This document shows, in pieces, positions 54,134-64,000 of a stretch of DNA of 64,000 bases. A program made the position numbers and the translations under genes. The stretch spans positions 868,001 to 932,000 of the forward strand of contig JAJJXM010000015.1 of assembly GCA_024516155.1 (NCBI GenBank), written 5' to 3'. The notes beneath the pieces were generated by a model that was given only the letters and a program-made list of their open reading frames with translations, did no database searches and had not been told where the DNA came from. Source of the DNA: Pyronema omphalodes. Taxonomy: Eukaryota; Ascomycota; Pezizomycetes; Pezizales; Pyronemataceae. How positions within the stretch are numbered: the first letter of the stretch is position 1; the number at the start of each line of letters is the position of its first letter.

Positions 54134-54974
54134 TATCTATTTATTTATTTATATATTCATACACGCATCCAACCGTAAGGTTATGGCGGAATCTACAATT
54201 TCAATACAATGTTAAGAACCTGGGGGTGATGCCAGGTCCCCACTGGGTAAGCCCCAGAGCTGTCAATGTGGGTGGGAGTGTAGTCTCCCAAGTCTCGCCG
54301 TGCAGTGTTTCATCTAGCGTCGTCAGATCCAAGGAGCCCTGTGCGCTCGGAGGCCACCTCGCGGGGTCGATCCCCCATTTCCTCCACCCTTCCCCTCACA
54401 TATTTAACCATCTTTCCGCCTTGATTTCCTCCACAAAGCAAAAAACAGAGCAAAAGAAGAAGTAACTCCTCCGGGCCACCTCCCCCTCGCCTCCCCTCTC
54501 TCTGCGCTCTCCGTCCGCGTCCTCAACTCCCCTGCTCCCCCGCGCATCCCCTCCGCTGCTCCCTCCCGTCCGCGCCTCTTCTCCTTCTCTACCTCCGTGC
54601 ATCATCACCCCTCACTCGTCACTGTCACCGATCTCCTTTCCCGCGCCTTTCATCTTCGCCTCCCCGCCCATCTCACGTTCCCCTCGACCTCCTCCGAAGA
54701 AACAAAAGAAAACAGGAAAAGTGACCCGTCCTCGTCCCCCCGTTGCTCCTCCTGCCCCCTTGCCTCGCACCTCATCCCCGGTGTCTCCTCCCTCTCGCCT
54801 TCTCTTCTTCCCGTCATCGTTGCTCTCCTTCCGACAGTGCCCCCGCTTCCACGCGACATCCACTCGCCCTACTCGTCGTCTATATACATAAATATTATTT
54901 TCTTTTTTTTTTTTTAATTTTCTTTTGTTCAATTGTTATTGTGGGTTTCCGCGTGCTCGTCCATCAGGTCCAGC
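54134..54974 (-). mobile_element. LINE E0: 5'-truncated copy, 3' UTR only
   Basis: On the minus strand it ends in an AATAAATAAATAA-type tail (plus strand 54134-54156). The 820 bp upstream match the 3' UTR of E1 (54975 to about 55775), including the sequence around CCGTAAGGTTATGGCGG and a purine-rich element-strand stretch. It is cut at AGGTCCAGC, directly at the tail of E1. Confidence 0.8.
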
Positions 54975-55949
54975 TTTATTTATTTATTTATTTATTTATT
55001 CATACACGCATCTAACCGTAAGGTTATGGCGGAATCTACAAATTAAGTACAATGTTGAGAACCTGGGAGTGATGCCAGGTCACCACTGGGTAAGCCCCAG
55101 AGCTGTCTATGTGGGTGGGAGTGTAGTCTCCCAAGTCTCGCCGTGCAGTTTTTCATCTCGCGTCGTCAGATCCAAGGAGCCCTGTGCGCTCGGAGGCCAC
55201 CTCGCCGGGTCGATCCCCCATTTCCTCCACCCTTCCCCACCCATTTTTAACCATTTTCCCGCCTTTATTTCCTCCACAAAGCAAAAACAGAACAAAAGAA
55301 AAAGTAACTCCTCCGGGCCACCGCCCCCCGCGCCTCCCCTCTCACCCCTCTCTCCGTCCGTGTCCTCAACTCCTCTGCTCTCCCCCTCTCATCCCTGTCC
55401 GATGCTCCCTCCCGTCCGCGCCTCTTCTCCTTCCCTGCCTCTGCGCATCATCACCTCCCACTCGTCACCATCTCCGATCTCCTTTCCCGCGCGCCTTACA
55501 TCTTCGTCTCCCCACCCATCTCACGTTCCTCTTGACCCCCCCCAAAGAAACAAAAGAAAACAGGAAAAGTAACCCCTCCTCGTCCCCCCGTTGCTCCTCC
55601 TGCCCCCTTTGCCTCGCTCCTCGTCCCCTGTGTCTCCTCCCTCTCTCCTGCCCTTCCTCCCGTCTTCATTCCTATTATTTTTTTTTTTTTATATATTTAT
55701 TATTATTATTATTTTTTTTTTTTTTCTTTTTCATTAGTCATCGTGGGTTTCCGCGTGCTCGTCCGTTAGGTCCAGCAGCGTCCCCCAGCCTGTCGTCAGT
55801 GTACGAGGGGTGTCCTCCTCTGCGGGGTGAGTACTCAACTTCGCGTGTGCCCATTCGGCGGTCGCCACCTTGGTGTCCGAGATCATGGTAGACAGAGCTT
55901 TTGTGCCGGCGGTCGTATACAAGATCGTGGGGAGAGTCAGTTGGCGTCG
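54975..55949 (-). other. E1 3' UTR and tail
   Basis: The tail is (TTTA)n on the plus strand at 54975-55000. Next comes a 250-bp part shared with E0 at about 90 percent by eye, then a C/T-rich plus strand with poly-T runs near 55680-55725. No ORF is supported. Confidence 0.7.
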
Positions 55950-58900
55950 TCAGGAGATGTGTAGTGTACGGCGTAGTTCAGTCCGCTGTGTGTTGAAGTT
56001 CGGGCATGAGAGGATTAGGTGCTTGGGGGTTTGTGGGGGATGTAGTGGGCAGTGACAGGAGCGGGAGGGGTATTTGGCGGTGGGGGGGTGTGCTAGGCAG
56101 TCCAAAAAATATCCAAGGCCTGTGCGAAGTCCCAGTATGGCCGTCGATATCTTTCGCGGGACGGTAGTGTATGCGTTGTCGAGTCTTTTGCGGTGGGGGG
56201 CGTGGTACGTCTTGGGCTTCGGTGACGAAGAGTACCAGTTTACCCAGTCGGTAACATATTGCTCTCGTACCTGGCGTCTAACCCAGGAGAGGGAAATCGG
56301 GGGAGGCGCGGTGGGATTAAGGGAGGTAGCTGTTTTTGCCAGCAGATCGGCTGTGTCGTTCCCGGGGATGTCTGTGTGGCCGGGGACCCAATGTAGAGTA
56401 ACAGACGATCCGGATCGGCGAAGAGCGGACACTGTCGTGAGGATCGAGAGGGCTAGTTCTTGGCCGGGACCGTAGGAGGAGCGGGAGGCGCGGAGGATGG
56501 CTGCTTGATTGTCTGTAAATATGTGTATTTTGCGGCGGGTGTGTCTGTTGAGGGTGATGGTTTTTTGGCAGGTCGTAAGGCAGTCGTGTATCGCTCTAAG
56601 CTCAGCGTCAAATACTTCGGTTGTATCGCCCATTGGGATGAGTTTTTCCACTCGGCGAGGTAGGCCGTCGGTGATGCAATGTCCCGCTCCGGTTCTTCCG
56701 TTTAGTTGTGAACCGTCAGTGTATGCGATAATGTTGGGGGGGTCTGCGTGGAGGGTCTGGAGCAATGTTGTGTGTGCTGTAGCCGCCTCTGGCTTCGTGA
56801 GGGAGGTGATGTTGATTTCGAGGCGGGGGCGTTCCCATGGGGCGGGATTGGGTTGCGATGTGTTTTCAATGGCATCGTCAGGTAGCACCCACTTGCTGAC
56901 GGAGCGGAGCATAGTGACGAGACGGGAGGGGGCCGTGCCTGGTGACTGCCATCGATAGTCATATTCGTATGGGCTGCAGATGGAGGAGTGGAAGTGATCG
57001 GGAACGGGGAAGGAGGAGGGGCAGCGTCTGACCACGGGGTGATTGGTGGGGAGAGAGAGGAGGCGGAGGACGTATTTGCGAGTGCGGTGGTGTAGGCGTA
57101 CTGAAACCGGGGGGATAGCTGCTTCGTTGTGTAGGGCTACGATTGGCGTCGAGGCGAAAGCGTTCAGAATTCGGCGGAGGGCAGAGTTTTGTTGCGTTTG
57201 TAGTAAATTGGCGAGGCTCTTTTGCCCCGTCCACCAGATCTCGGAACCAAAGTCGGACCTAGACAGCACACACGCTATGTAAAGTGTTCTCGTCGCAGAC
57301 GGGGACAGACCTGTTTCGTGGCGTACGAGGCTTCGGAGGGCGTTGAGGGACCTGGCGGCGGCCGTCAGTCTTGTTTTCACATGATAAGAGAAGGAGAGTT
57401 TTCTATCAAAAAATATTCCAATCCACCGAACCACGTCCGTCCGTCCCCCTTTCGTCCCTGGGGTGATGATGGTTCCGTTTGGCAAGCGTACGTTGACTCC
57501 GTCGGTGATCGTGTCTGTGCGGGAGCGGTGGAAGTGCAGCAGCTCCGATTTCGAGTCGTCGAATGCTACGGCATTCGTTCGGGCCCATGCGAAGGCGGTG
57601 CGAGCCGCGGCTTCCAGTTCTCGGGCATTTTCTTCTCTGGTACGCCCGTGTGCAACGAGAGCTACGTCGTCCATGTAGCTCGGGGTCCATAACCTGGGGT
57701 GGGTCGTTTGCAGTTTGTCGAATAGAGGGCGCAGGTAGATAAGGAAGAGAATGGGGGACGCCGGGGAACCTTGGGGGATGCGTTGTCTGTAGTTTGTCGA
57801 ATAGTGGGCGTAGGTAGATAAGGAAGAGGATGGGGGAGGAGGAGTAAATAGCGCGGCGTATTTGTTCGGGGGTGAATGTGTGCCAGGGGATGTGGGGTGT
57901 GTGGGGGGGATTTGAGTCGGAGGGGCAGCGGGGGGGGGGGGGGGGGGTGGGAAAAGAGCCTGAAAGGCGTTTACTTTGCCTTCGAAATCAACGTGTACCT
58001 TGTCTATCCCACCTACCTGGGTCTTTATTGGGAAGGTCAGTTGGGTGCGCCGGGGGTTTGTGTATCTGAAGGCGGCCCAGACATCAGGGCCTTCTGCGGC
58101 GGCCAGGTATTCTTTCCACAATGAGTCCTTTGCGTGTCGTACTCTGCGGTAATGGGTGTTTCAGAGGCGCTTGTACTCTGCATGATGGGCCGGGAGGCGA
58201 GTGGATTTCCACCTTTTTCTTGCGCTCTGCATGTTCCGTCGAATCGTGCTTAGTTCCTCCGTCCACCACCTCTTCGAGCGAGGAGTTGGTGTGAGGGTGG
58301 GTGTCGCCTTTTGTGCAGCCGCTTGAATGGAGTCACGAATGAGGGCGGCCCATTCGTCCAGGTTACTTGCGGATCGCTTTGCGCGGAGGTGTGTCCAGTA
58401 CGGGTGACTGGCCTCGGCGAGGGTTTGTAGCTCCCTGGTAAAAGTCTCCCAATCCGTTTTTTGCCAGTTGAGTCGTGGGGCGGTAGGGGTGGCGGTGGTA
58501 TGGTCTGGGTGGAGAGATGTTAGTTGAAAGCGGATGACCTCGTGGTCTGAACCTGTAGCTAGGTCGTCGTCGACTGCCCAGTTCGTGAGTTCCCTTGTAA
58601 TCGCGGGGGATGTCAGGGTCAGGTCCAGAACCGACGAGCCAGAGCCGTCTTTGTACTGGTGGGTCGGGACGTCGGGGACGTTCGCCAGATTCCAGTGGTG
58701 GGTTTCGATTAGTTCCACGAGCTCTTCAGCTCGGGCTCTCCTGCGAGTGTTGGAATCCCACAACGGATGGTGTGCGTGGAGGTCACCCGTGATGCCACAT
58801 TGGCGAGGGAGGACGAGAGGCGTGAGGGCTCGGGGTAGGGTGTATAGTTTGGAGATTGGGTCGCGTTCATTATATATGTTAAGTAAATAGAAGGGGGGTA

Positions 58901-59222
58901 TTAGGGGTGTGTGGACCTCGAGGACTTGTAGGTCCAGGTCTTCGGTAACATCTGGTCGAGGGGTGACGCTGATGTGGGGGTTCAAACGGGAGACGTAAGC
59001 GGTGGTCCGGTTGAGTTTGTGGTAGCCACCGGGGGGAAGCAAAAGAATGAAGTTGCGGTGAGTTATAGCAAATTTGGGGTCCTTGACGTTTACCTCTTGG
59101 ACAAGAATGATGTCGGTGGAAGCGCTTGCTGTGTTGACCAGCGTCGTGAGGGCGGTGGTGCTGCGATTCAGGTTGTGGGACACGATGCGAAGGGTCGCCA
59201 CTGATGGATGTTGTCTCTTCAT
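55950..59222 (-). pseudogene. E1 ORF2: endonuclease, deleted RT, RNase H
   Basis: It begins MKRQHPSVATLRIVSHNLN. Endonuclease motifs are HNLN, QEVN, GDLHAHHPLWDS and SDHEVIRF; the usual Asn of GD-x-N reads His. TGA at 58161-58163 interrupts the frame. RT keeps PQGSPASPILFL and the YMDD box but lacks the part with the first catalytic Asp: a TFTPEQIRRAIY segment, readable in another frame, jumps straight to a duplicated SPILFLIYL piece. RNase H is complete (YTDGSQL, EVFDAELRAI, FTDNQA, GHTDIPGNDTAD), followed by a C-terminal CHC/H/C knuckle. It would nick target DNA and prime reverse transcription there; this copy cannot. Confidence 0.85.
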
Positions 59223-61132
59223 CAGCGGTCATGGTGGTATGAGCGATGGGGTTGGTTTCGGCGGGGATGTTGTCGTAGGTGATGTCTGGGCGGGTTTTCA
59301 GCCATGCCTCTCTCACTATTCCTATTTTTACTGGGCATTTGGTGCTGTATGCTGCGTGTTGGGTGTCAGCATGTCCTGCGGCTACGCAGTTCGAGCATCT
59401 GTAAACGGTGTGGATGCACTTGCTGCCCTTCTGTTTGGGGCATTCTCCACAGAAGTGGTATTCTGTTGGGTGTACGGCGGCGCATATGGCGCAGGTAGGG
59501 CCGTTGTCGGCAGCGCACGTTGCGTGGTGGTGGCCAAACTCCTGGCACCTTTGGCATTGGTCGATGGGCCTGGCGGAGAAGAACTCGGTGACCTTCCGTG
59601 GTTCGAACAAGACAACGACCTTCGTGCGTTTCAATGTGGTGTAGTCGTTGACGGAGTTGAGGGCGATCATGACGCTCGACGCCGACTTACCAGCCCGTTC
59701 GTCGTGGTGAGATATGTATCGCGGTGGTTGGGTTAATCTGACGGAGTGGTTACGTTCGATTTCGGCTTGCAGTTTTTGCATGCCTTCCTCCCAGTCTGGG
59801 TAGTACTCGGTTGGTACGCCGTGGACCGCCAGTTTGTACCACATCTCGTTTATGCGGGGGGGCAGCAACGCAGGGTGTACTTTGCGGGCGGCTTCGAGTA
59901 TGAGGGGCAGGTGGGGGGCGATAACGGCGGGTGTAGTTTGGGGGGGGGGGGGGGTCAAAATAGGATTTCCTTTCACGTTCTTCTTCACCATTGAGATAGA
60001 GACGTTCTCAGAAACATTTGCTTTGCGCAAGGCGTCGTTGACGGCGATTCCGATTGCTATTTTGGAGCTCTCTGGGAAGGAACGGGGGTCTGGGCATGGG
60101 ATAATAATGTTGGTGGGGGGGGGGGGATTCTTTCGTTTGGGCTTTGGCGGGTTTGGTGGTTTGTTTAGGAGGCATGGGGGCAGCAGCGGGGAATAACTTC
60201 TTCGTTGCGGGTCCTTCTTCTTGCCACGGGGTGGAGGGGTTCAGATCGGGGCGGGGGGCATGGACGGGGAGGGGGATCTTGTGTTTCTTGAGCTCGTTCT
60301 CTGCTTCAAGACAGCGTTTTTTCCAGTAGGCAAATTCCTTGGGGGAGGGGGCAGCGGGGGTGGGGGCGTGAATAGAGGGGAGATCGTTGGATTCAGGGGG
60401 GGGGGTAGAGCGGGGCTAGTGGGGTTCTCGGGGGTGGAGGATTCGAAGGGGGAAAGGAGGGCTGAGATGTCTTCGTTGGGGAGTATGACAGGGGCAATGC
60501 GGGACAAGAGATCGTGGAGGGCACGGATTGTAGACTGGTATTTGTGGATAGATCGGAACGCCTGAGAGACTCTGTCATTCGTGGCTCTGTCGGCGTGTCG
60601 GAACATGTCCGTGGCGGTGTTGAGATTGTCGTTAAGTTGGTTGATGGATGTTGCGAGGCTGTCGGTGGCGGGGGCGGTAGATAGGGGGTTGTCGGTGTCA
60701 CGGCGGAGGCGTTGAACTCCGGCGGGGACTGGGGTGGAGTCGGCGGCGATGTGGGTGATAGTGTGGGCGGTGGAGGCGGCTGGGCGTTTTTTCGATTTGT
60801 CGGTGTTGCGTTGAAGGGTGTATTTGGGGTCGGGGTTGGCCAATACGTCGGGGGTGTCGTTGTTATCAGGAAGGGTTTTCTTATTGTGGGGGGTTTTGGG
60901 GGGAGCGTTGTTGGTGTTGCGTGCGACGGGGGTGGGGGAGCTCTCGCGGAAGACGCGTCTTCGTCGCTAGAGTCATCGCTGACGTCAGAGCACGTGTCGA
61001 CGTGCATTTCCGTGTCAGACGCGTCGGACCCTTGCGGCTCCGCGTTAGCGCGTTTTTCTCTCGCCAGCGCTCGAGGGGGTGCTTTGTCGGGGGGGAGGGG
61101 CTGTTTCTCAACAGCGGAGGATCGGGTAGGCA
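58879..61132 (-). pseudogene. E1 ORF1: Gag-like protein with three zinc knuckles
   Basis: The likely start is MPTRSSAVEKQPLPP at 61132. An acidic Ser-rich stretch and a long proline-rich part follow, then a helical segment (SINQLNDNLNTATDMFR). Further on are an RNA-binding-like region (MWYKLAVHGVPTEYY) and knuckles CQRCQEFGHHHATC, CAICAAVHPTEYHFC and CSNCVAAGHADTQ. At least three frame changes occur, at runs near 60895, 60250-60260 and 60116-60127. The final 110 codons overlap ORF2, so the natural stop is uncertain. It would package the LINE RNA. Confidence 0.75.
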
Positions 61133-61399
61133 TCGGAAGCTTGGAATAAGTTGTTTCTGCGGTAGCGACAAGGAATCCGCGATTAAAACGATGGTATTTG
61201 ATGTGGGTGGGGGGGTGGTGTCGATGGAACCGGTTCGCGGGGCTTTTCTCAGGGGCCCGAAAACTCTTTTTCGATGAAAACTCAACGAAAAAGAGAGAGC
61301 CTGCTCTGGAAAGGCTGCGAATAGGTAATTCGGGGCTGCCGAACAATAATCCGCGATAAAATCTTGCGATTGCGGCGTGGTTGTTGAAAAGGCAGGGGG

Positions 61400-63945
61400 G
61401 GGTCGCTCTTTGCTGGGTGGTGTAGTGGATCACTCGGACACAGTGCTGTCGTCGAGGTTGTATCGTTGTGGCTTGACGGGCCAGGTCGTCGGCGGTTTCG
61501 TTACCGGGGACGTTGGCGTGGCCGGGGCCCCAGTGGACGGTAATGGAGATGCCGTATTCGCTGAGGTTGCGAGCGACTGCATGAATGTTCCGGGCGACTT
61601 CTTGTCCGGGGCCGCGGCGTAGGTGGGAGGTTCTGTGAGCGGAAGCCTGGCTGTCCGTGAAGACGTGGATCGTTCTGTCGGATAGGGAGTGTTGTAGGGT
61701 GTATTTCAGACATGTGCGAAGGCCTTTGAGGATGGCTGTGATCACTGCATCGAAGACTTCGGCCATGTCGCCCATGGGGACTATGGATCTTACTGGTCGG
61801 GGCAGGCCGTGGGGTATGGTGTACCCTGCTCCCGTCGTGCCGTTGATTTTGGAGCCGTCCGTGTAGAGTAGGATGCTGTTGTTGCGGCGGCAGAGGGCGT
61901 GTAGTAGGAGGAAATGTTCGTCGACCACGTCTTTGTTCGGGGGGGTGGGGATGTCGGTGGTGATTGAGGTGGCGAACTCGTTATTGGGTACGTCCTGCGA
62001 GGTGTCTTCGATCTCGGCGTTGGGCGCGATCCATCTGGGGAGCGTGCGGAGGGTGTAGACCAGGCAAGTCGGGGGGGCGTACGGCCAGATGCCATGGGTG
62101 GTCGTACTCTTTGTCGGTGTTGATGGAGGCTTGTCGGCTCCGGGAGCGGGAAAGGAGACGGGGCATCGTTCGACGATTAGGTGTGAAGCCGGGAGGGTGA
62201 GGATTCGGAGATCGTACTTCCGCTGCCGGTTGTTAAGCCGGGTCATTACTGGGGGAAGCGCCGCGTCGTTATGGAGGGCCAGGACAGGTGTGGAGCCGAA
62301 TGCGTTGAGGATCCGGCGGAGTGCTGTGTTTTGCTGTGTTTGAAGGATGTTGGCTAGGTCTCTCTGATTGTTCCACCATATCTCCGGGCCAAAGTCCGCT
62401 CTGGACCGGACACATGCCTGGTATATCAGTCTCGTCGCGGAAGGGGTCAGACCTGTCTCGTATCGTCCGAGCCTACACAGTGCATTAAGGGTCCTTCGTG
62501 CTGCAGTTGCTCTCTTATTTACATGTTGTCTAAAGGTAAGTCTTCTATCTAAGTACATGTCAATCCACCGTACTACGTCCTTCTCCCCTCCCTGCGTACC
62601 CGGTGTGACCACTGTCCCATTCGGCAACTTAACCTTCTCTTCTTCGGTGATTGTATTGGTGCGAGCCCAGTGAAAGTGGAGTAGTTCCGAATTGGAGTCG
62701 TCGAAAGCTACTGCGTTCGCGTTGGCCCAATTGAAAGCTGTCGCCGTGACCTTTTCCAGTGCGCGTCCGTTGTCTTTGCGCGTTCTGCCTTGTACAACTA
62801 TAGCTACGTCGTCTATGTAGCTAGGCGTCCATGCGCAGGGGTGTACCTGTTCTAGCTCGTCGAAAAACGGGCGCAGGTATAGTAAGAACAGTATGGGGCA
62901 TGCGGGGGAACCTTGCGGGATTCCGGTCTTGACCGGGCGTTGTTTTTCGGTTTGGCCATCAAAAGCGAGGGCGATTGTGCGGTCCTCGAGGAAGGACTTG
63001 CACCATGAGATCACCGGTTTCGGGCAGCCGAGTTGGCGGCGGGTGTGCTGCAACCTCTCGGCAGAGACATTGTCAAACGCCCCACGGACGTCTAGAAAGA
63101 GCGCAGTTGTGATCATGCCATTAGTTTTTCCCATCTCTGCGTCGTGTACTAATGCCATCGCTGTGTCCACCGCGGATCGCTGAGGGCGCCCTCCGATCTG
63201 GTCCCTGTGTAACAGACCATGGGTGTCTGCCATGACCCCCAAGCGTGTTGCCATCAGCTTCTCGAGGACTTTACCTAGGCAATTTAGGAGGGCGATCGGT
63301 CTGTACGCCTTCGGGTTGCTGTTGTCAGGCTCATGGGGCTTTGGGATGATGACCGTTGTGGCTTGTCGCATACAGCCCGGGTGGTATCCTGTCGTGCCCA
63401 GTGTGGCGTAGAGCGTGTTGATTTGGTCGGGGATAGCTAGGTATACTTACTTGAGGCAGGCGAACGTAATTCCGTTGGGCCCGGGTGCCTTCTTCGGCGA
63501 GCAGGTCAAGATGGCGGTTTTGATTTCAGTCGGTTCGATGGTGTTCCATTGTAGTTCTCGACGGGGCTTGACGGAGGACGGGGGGGCGGGGCGGAGGTGG
63601 TGGAGGGAACACTTTCTGGAAGGCTTCCATTTTGGATTCGAACGAGCTACATTCTGTTTCCTGTCTGTTTACTGTCGCTTGCAGGTTGGGGGTTAGCTGG
63701 GCCCAACAAGGGTTTGTCTACCTGAACGCTTGCCACACGTCTGGTCCTTCTGCTTGAGCCAAGTATTCCTTCCATTTTGCGTCCTTCGCATGTCGTATAA
63801 AGCGATGGTAGGCATTTCGTAGCTGCTTGTACGCTGTGTGGTAGTCGTCAGTCCTGGTGCATTTCCAGTGACGGCCAGCCAGGGTCATTTGTTTTCGGGC
63901 GGCTGCCACCTCCGGGGTCCACCATCCCTTTGATCGGGGGGTCAC
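61400..63945 (-). pseudogene. E2 ORF2: RT and RNase H
   Basis: RT is complete here: PNGITFACLK, KAYRPIALLNCLGKVLEK, FLDVRGAFDNV (first catalytic Asp), GIPQGSPACP and the YIDD box. RNase H follows with YTDGSKI, FTDSQA and GHANVPGNETAD. In the second acidic motif, E2 reads EVFDAVITAI where E1 has EVFDAELRAI, so the catalytic Glu is lost. Stops occur near 63450 (after FACLK) and near 63718 (E1's FRYTNP reads FR-stop here). The segment before RT (GWWTPEVAAARKQM) matches the E1 linker after the endonuclease. Confidence 0.85.
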
Positions 63946-64000
63946 CTGTAGGACGGGGGTGGAGGTTTTGGCCGCTTGTACAATGTTGTCGCTGAGGGTG
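61400..64000 (-). mobile_element. Tad1-like LINE E2, cut by E1 and by the window end
   Basis: This is ORF2 of a second, related LINE. The 3' part after RNase H is missing because E1 starts there. The element continues beyond 64000. Confidence 0.8.

Larger units (their letters stand above)
54975..61400 (-). mobile_element. Tad1-like LINE E1, full length but defective; 5' edge approximate
   Basis: Order on the minus strand: 5' UTR, ORF1 (Gag-like with zinc knuckles), ORF2 (endonuclease, RT, RNase H), a 3' UTR of about 0.97 kb and a TTTA-unit tail. The 5' edge lies somewhere in 61150-61400, where it interrupts ORF2 of E2. The presence of RNase H plus an APE-type endonuclease in one ORF fits the Tad1/I group known from fungi. 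Confidence 0.85.

Noticed and set aside
54160..54375. tRNA-like A and B boxes (SINE) in the LINE 3' UTR
   Set aside because: A GGGTCGATCCC string resembles a B box, but the possible A box is about 180 bp away and no cloverleaf forms.
60393..63371. A single 992-codon gene with RT and a proline-rich tail
   Set aside because: The RT/RNase H part belongs to E2 and the proline-rich part to ORF1 of E1; the frame crosses the insertion joint by chance.
63440..63460. Intron donor-like GTAAGT at the stop in E2
   Set aside because: No acceptor or branch site restores the frame nearby; a simple nonsense change is enough.

Overview
This window looks like a transposon-only block from a filamentous fungus. 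I see no host gene, rRNA or tRNA. The Ty3/gypsy elements with C-terminal chromodomains (chromoviruses) and the Tad1-like LINEs (endonuclease, reverse transcriptase and RNase H in one ORF) point to a fungus, probably Pezizomycotina. That placement is inference. Several copies keep kilobases of open reading frame and near-identical LTRs, so the block is not RIP-scrambled.

Layout. 1-4563: decayed family A element (A1, minus) with a full LTR and a duplicated LTR piece. 4564-5451: unassigned sequence. 5452-17971: element B2 (minus, target duplication CCTGG). Its left LTR is split by the nearly intact B1 (5861-12269, GGCAC), and its interior is replaced by a truncated family C element (13063 to about 17090, plus). 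17972-18154: the other flank of the B2 site. 18155-20086: B3 (plus), cut by B4 (minus, 20087-30035). B4 is itself split by B5 (22713-29134, plus, GTTTC). 30036-43660: B7 (plus), whose LTR is split by B6 (30065-42858, CGTTC), whose RT is split by B9 (33621-40025, minus, AAGCC). 43661-45260: fragment B8 (minus). 45261-46325: the end of a family D element. 46326-53681: A2 (minus), sharing its right LTR with a neighbouring copy A3 (to 54028). 54134-64000: three Tad1-like LINE copies on the minus strand (E0, E1, E2).

Gene plan. Family B has LTRs of 518-537 bp, a 35-nt leader, an 80-codon ORF1, gag, and pol (protease, RT, RNase H, integrase, chromodomain). In alpha-type copies ORF1 overlaps the gag start by 11 nt. 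Gag is followed by pol in the -1 frame through a G_GGA_AAA heptamer next to the gag stop. Family A uses the same heptamer, has a long coiled-coil Gag and 1.1-kb LTRs, and its U3 is full of telomere-like TTAGGG units, GATA sites and CACGTG boxes. The LINEs encode a Gag-like ORF1 with three zinc knuckles and an ORF2 with endonuclease, RT and RNase H.

Main points of interest: the conserved ORF1 coupled to gag in family B; the absence of a TGG primer-binding site; the telomere-like repeats in the family A LTR; the compensated palindrome beside the TATA box in families B and D; poly-C tracts that break gag in the two youngest copies; a nonsense codon shared by two separate insertions; and an in-frame Gag-RNaseH-integrase fusion in family C. 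All comparisons between copies were made by eye within this window.
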